A stretch of DNA of 22,637 bases, taken from positions 1 to 22,637 of the forward strand of contig JAXDLH010000050.1 in the NCBI GenBank assembly GCA_034666705.1, read 5' to 3'. Origin of the DNA: JAXDLH01 sp034666705. Its GTDB lineage: Bacteria; Chloroflexota; UBA6077; SHYK01. Of this stretch, positions 20,868 through 22,637 are shown piece after piece. The notes under the pieces were generated by a model. The model searched no databases. It worked only from the letters and a program-made list of their open reading frames with translations, and was not told where the DNA came from. Both the position numbers and the translations under genes were made by a program. The number at the start of each line of letters is the position of its first letter. Within the stretch, counting starts at the first letter, position 1.

Positions 20868-22241
20868 TCACTCGCGGATCACGGCCGGTACCTTGACCCG
20901 GCCGATCCGCAGCTCTTGCTTGAGAACCTGGCCCTCTTTGATGTCGAACAGGGGGATGATCGGGAACAGCTTCGCGAACAGCAGCACCCCGAACGACACG
21001 AGCGCGAACGAGGCGATTACCAGGATCCAGTCGGCCCAGCGCGGGGCGTAGGACTGGATCCACAGGAAGCTGAATACCTGCTTGAACGACTGGGGCGGCA
21101 CGATGATGTAGTAGCGCTCGATCCACATCCCGACGTTGACGCAGAGCGACGACCAGAACATCACCGTGATATTGCGCCGCATCTTCCGGAACAGCCACAA
21201 CGGCACCGGAATGATGTACGACGTGATGATCATGATCGGGATGAGGAACGAGTAGGGAGCGTAGAAGAAGCGAAGGGTCCATACCTCAAGCTCGGACGTT
21301 CCCTCGCCCATCATTCCAAAGAACACATCCATCAGGAAGAAGTAGAGCCAGCCCGTGGCCACCACGGTGAGGAGTCTCCCCAGCGCGTCGAAGTGGTCGG
21401 GCGTGATGTAGTCCTCGAGGTGGAAGATCTTGCGCACAATCGCCATGAGGGTGGCGACGGCCGACACACCTGAGTGCACCGCCCCGATCACGAAGTAGGG
21501 CGGGAACACCGTGGCATGGTATCCCGGCAGGATCGCGGCGGCGAAGTCCCAGGACACGATCGAGTGCACCGACACGAATACAGGCAAGATGAGAGCGGAG
21601 AGGAGGATGCCGGCGGTCGTCTGCAATTTCCACTGGCGGCCCGTGCCCCGGAACCCCATCGCCAGGATCGCGTACGCCGTGTGCTTCCAGCCCGTCGTCA
21701 TATCGCGCGCCACGGCGAGGTCCGGGATGAGCGCGACGTAGACGAAGGCGGCGCTGCTCGAGAGGTAGGTGAAGATCGCGCTCGGGTCCCAGATGAGCGC
21801 CGAGCGCACGTCGGGGAAGATGCCGCGCGCATAGTCGTAGGGGAAGGCCCAGTACAGCGTGCGCCACGGCCGACCCGTGTGCAGCACGGGGAACGATGCC
21901 GCCGTGGCGAGGGCGAACACCGTCATCACCTCGGCCGCGCGGGTTACCGGACGCCGCCACTCCGCCTGAGAGAGGCGGAGGATGGCAGAGATCATCACCC
22001 CCGCGTGGCTGATGCCGACCCAGAACACGAAGTTCGTGATCAGGAAGCCCCACACGATCGTGTTCTGATAGCCGAGCAGCTCCAGACCGTAGTAGAGGAC
22101 GAAGATGTAGGTGATCGCCGCCAGACCTAGGATGGACGACAGCACGAACGCCACCACCCAGAACCACAGGGGGGTGTGCAGCGTGAAGTCCATGAGATCG
22201 ACGTTGATCTTCGCGGATGGGAGGTCACGACGTTCCTGCAT
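20868..22241 (-). CDS. actC: NrfD/ActC-type quinol-oxidising membrane subunit
   Basis: This 457-residue integral membrane protein is of the NrfD/PsrC family, with about ten predicted helices, and would bind menaquinol in alternative complex III. Characteristic stretches: GISHAGVMISAILRL, then QAEWRRPVTRAAEVMTVFAL, PVLHTGRPWRTLYWAFPY, IVSWDFAAAILPGYHATVFP and PYFVIGAVHSGVSAVATLMA. The order NrfD-DUF3341-haem c supports ActC rather than ActF, but the two are homologous and another NrfD-like gene lies directly upstream. The ATG at 22241 is 12 bases after that gene's stop, with GAGAGGA as ribosome site. Confidence 0.9.
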   Translation of the reverse strand: MQERRDLPSAKINVDLMDFTLHTPLWFWVVAFVLSSILGLAAITYIFVLYYGLELLGYQNTIVWGFLITNFVFWVGISHAGVMISAILRLSQAEWRRPVTRAAEVMTVFALATAASFPVLHTGRPWRTLYWAFPYDYARGIFPDVRSALIWDPSAIFTYLSSSAAFVYVALIPDLAVARDMTTGWKHTAYAILAMGFRGTGRQWKLQTTAGILLSALILPVFVSVHSIVSWDFAAAILPGYHATVFPPYFVIGAVHSGVSAVATLMAIVRKIFHLEDYITPDHFDALGRLLTVVATGWLYFFLMDVFFGMMGEGTSELEVWTLRFFYAPYSFLIPIMIITSYIIPVPLWLFRKMRRNITVMFWSSLCVNVGMWIERYYIIVPPQSFKQVFSFLWIQSYAPRWADWILVIASFALVSFGVLLFAKLFPIIPLFDIKEGQVLKQELRIGRVKVPAVIRE

Positions 22242-22253
22242 TGCCCAGTCCTC

Positions 22254-22637
22254 TCAGCGCGGCTTGGCGAGTACCGTTACCTCGGTCGCGAGGAACGGCC
22301 GCTCCGCACGGAGCAAGAGTCGAAGCTTGTATTCCCAGATACCCACTGGCGGAATGACGCGCAGCGCTAGCAGATAGAGCAGCGCGACGGCGGCGGGCGC
22401 CCCCACCATGATCAGAATATCCTGCAAGCCCGGATAGTGCGTCGGCGGGATCACTTCGACCACCTTCGGCCCGACGGGACCGGCCACCGACCACGACGAT
22501 ACGTAGATCCGAATCCGGTCCAGGACGTTGCCGCAGAGGACCACGATGCCGACGAATACCGGTCCGCTCGCGCTGAGCCGGACCGGATTCCAGATCAGGA
22601 ATAGTAGGGGCAAGATGAAGCACAGGAAAAACGCGAG
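22254..22637 (-). CDS. C-terminal part of a second NrfD-like ACIII subunit (partial)
   Basis: The frame is open to the right edge, so only the last 127 residues are visible. They contain membrane segments (LAFFLCFILPLLFLIW, ASGPVFVGIVVLCGNVL and GAPAAVALLYLLALRVIPP) and the loop PPTHYPGLQDILIMV, then IWEYKLRLLLRAE. The pattern matches the C-terminus of NrfD-like quinol-binding subunits such as ActF or ActC. It lies 12 bases upstream of the complete NrfD-like gene. In the classical ActABCDEF order an iron-sulfur/molybdopterin-like subunit (ActB) would be here, so the gene order differs. Confidence 0.75.
   Translation of the reverse strand, partial: LAFFLCFILPLLFLIWNPVRLSASGPVFVGIVVLCGNVLDRIRIYVSSWSVAGPVGPKVVEVIPPTHYPGLQDILIMVGAPAAVALLYLLALRVIPPVGIWEYKLRLLLRAERPFLATEVTVLAKPR

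Noticed and set aside
20214..21473. 419-codon open frame on the plus strand
   Set aside because: It is antisense to the DUF3341 and NrfD genes, whose protein families are clear; the His/Arg/Asp-rich translation is typical of a shadow in GC-rich DNA.

Overview
The window is GC-rich, densely coded bacterial chromosome. The gene set fits an aerobic, heterotrophic Chloroflexota-type bacterium: an alternative complex III operon, an orphan family-5 solute-binding lipoprotein, aromatic-acid catabolism genes, a GAF-only protein and many short palindromic intergenic repeats. This assignment is an inference; the window contains no rRNA or other phylogenetic marker.

Layout. (1) 1-2316, plus strand: a terminator-like palindrome, then an NAD(P)-dependent epimerase and a two-GAF protein, probably co-transcribed. 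(2) 2317-2812: a gene-poor stretch with a palindromic repeat, tRNA-Ala(CGC) on the minus strand with a duplicated 3' end, and a leader upstream of an SDR gene in which the Shine-Dalgarno lies inside a hairpin with an alternative pairing partner. (3) 2813-6706: SDR dehydrogenase; a small mobile-like unit (frameshifted four-helix-bundle gene between inverted repeats) lying exactly between two convergent stop codons; then, on the minus strand, a cysteine desulfurase, an AIM24-domain protein with a zinc ribbon, and a small excisionase-type HTH protein. (4) 6958-10637, minus strand: a folate one-carbon group in transcription order MTHFR (metF type), PqqC-like protein, a second heme-oxygenase-like protein carrying a full diiron-type ligand set, and formyl-THF deformylase (purU). 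(5) 10780-19515: an orphan peptide/nickel-type solute-binding lipoprotein, divergent from a plus-strand set of class II aldolase/decarboxylase, benzoate-CoA-ligase-like enzyme and aldehyde dehydrogenase; then a repeat-filled gap, a two-domain VOC (extradiol-type) protein and a 4,5-dihydroxyphthalate-decarboxylase-like protein. (6) 19535-22637, minus strand: the distal part of an alternative complex III operon (two NrfD-like subunits, DUF3341 subunit, haem c lipoprotein, small membrane protein), cut by the right edge.

How the genes may work together. The catabolic genes together look like a route for an aromatic acid: decarboxylation, CoA activation, ring opening and aldehyde oxidation. Substrates cannot be read from sequence. 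MTHFR and PurU would interconvert and drain folate-bound C1 units. The adjacent heme-oxygenase-like proteins are the most interesting genes here, because related proteins (Chlamydia CADD, Nitrosomonas NE1434) make p-aminobenzoate for folate. Alternative complex III would pass quinol electrons to a terminal oxidase outside the window.

A recurring pattern is that short inverted-repeat elements sit at or inside the 3' ends of genes (after the GAF gene, between SDR and cysteine desulfurase, after the ligase, after the aldehyde dehydrogenase, and overlapping the VOC stop codon).
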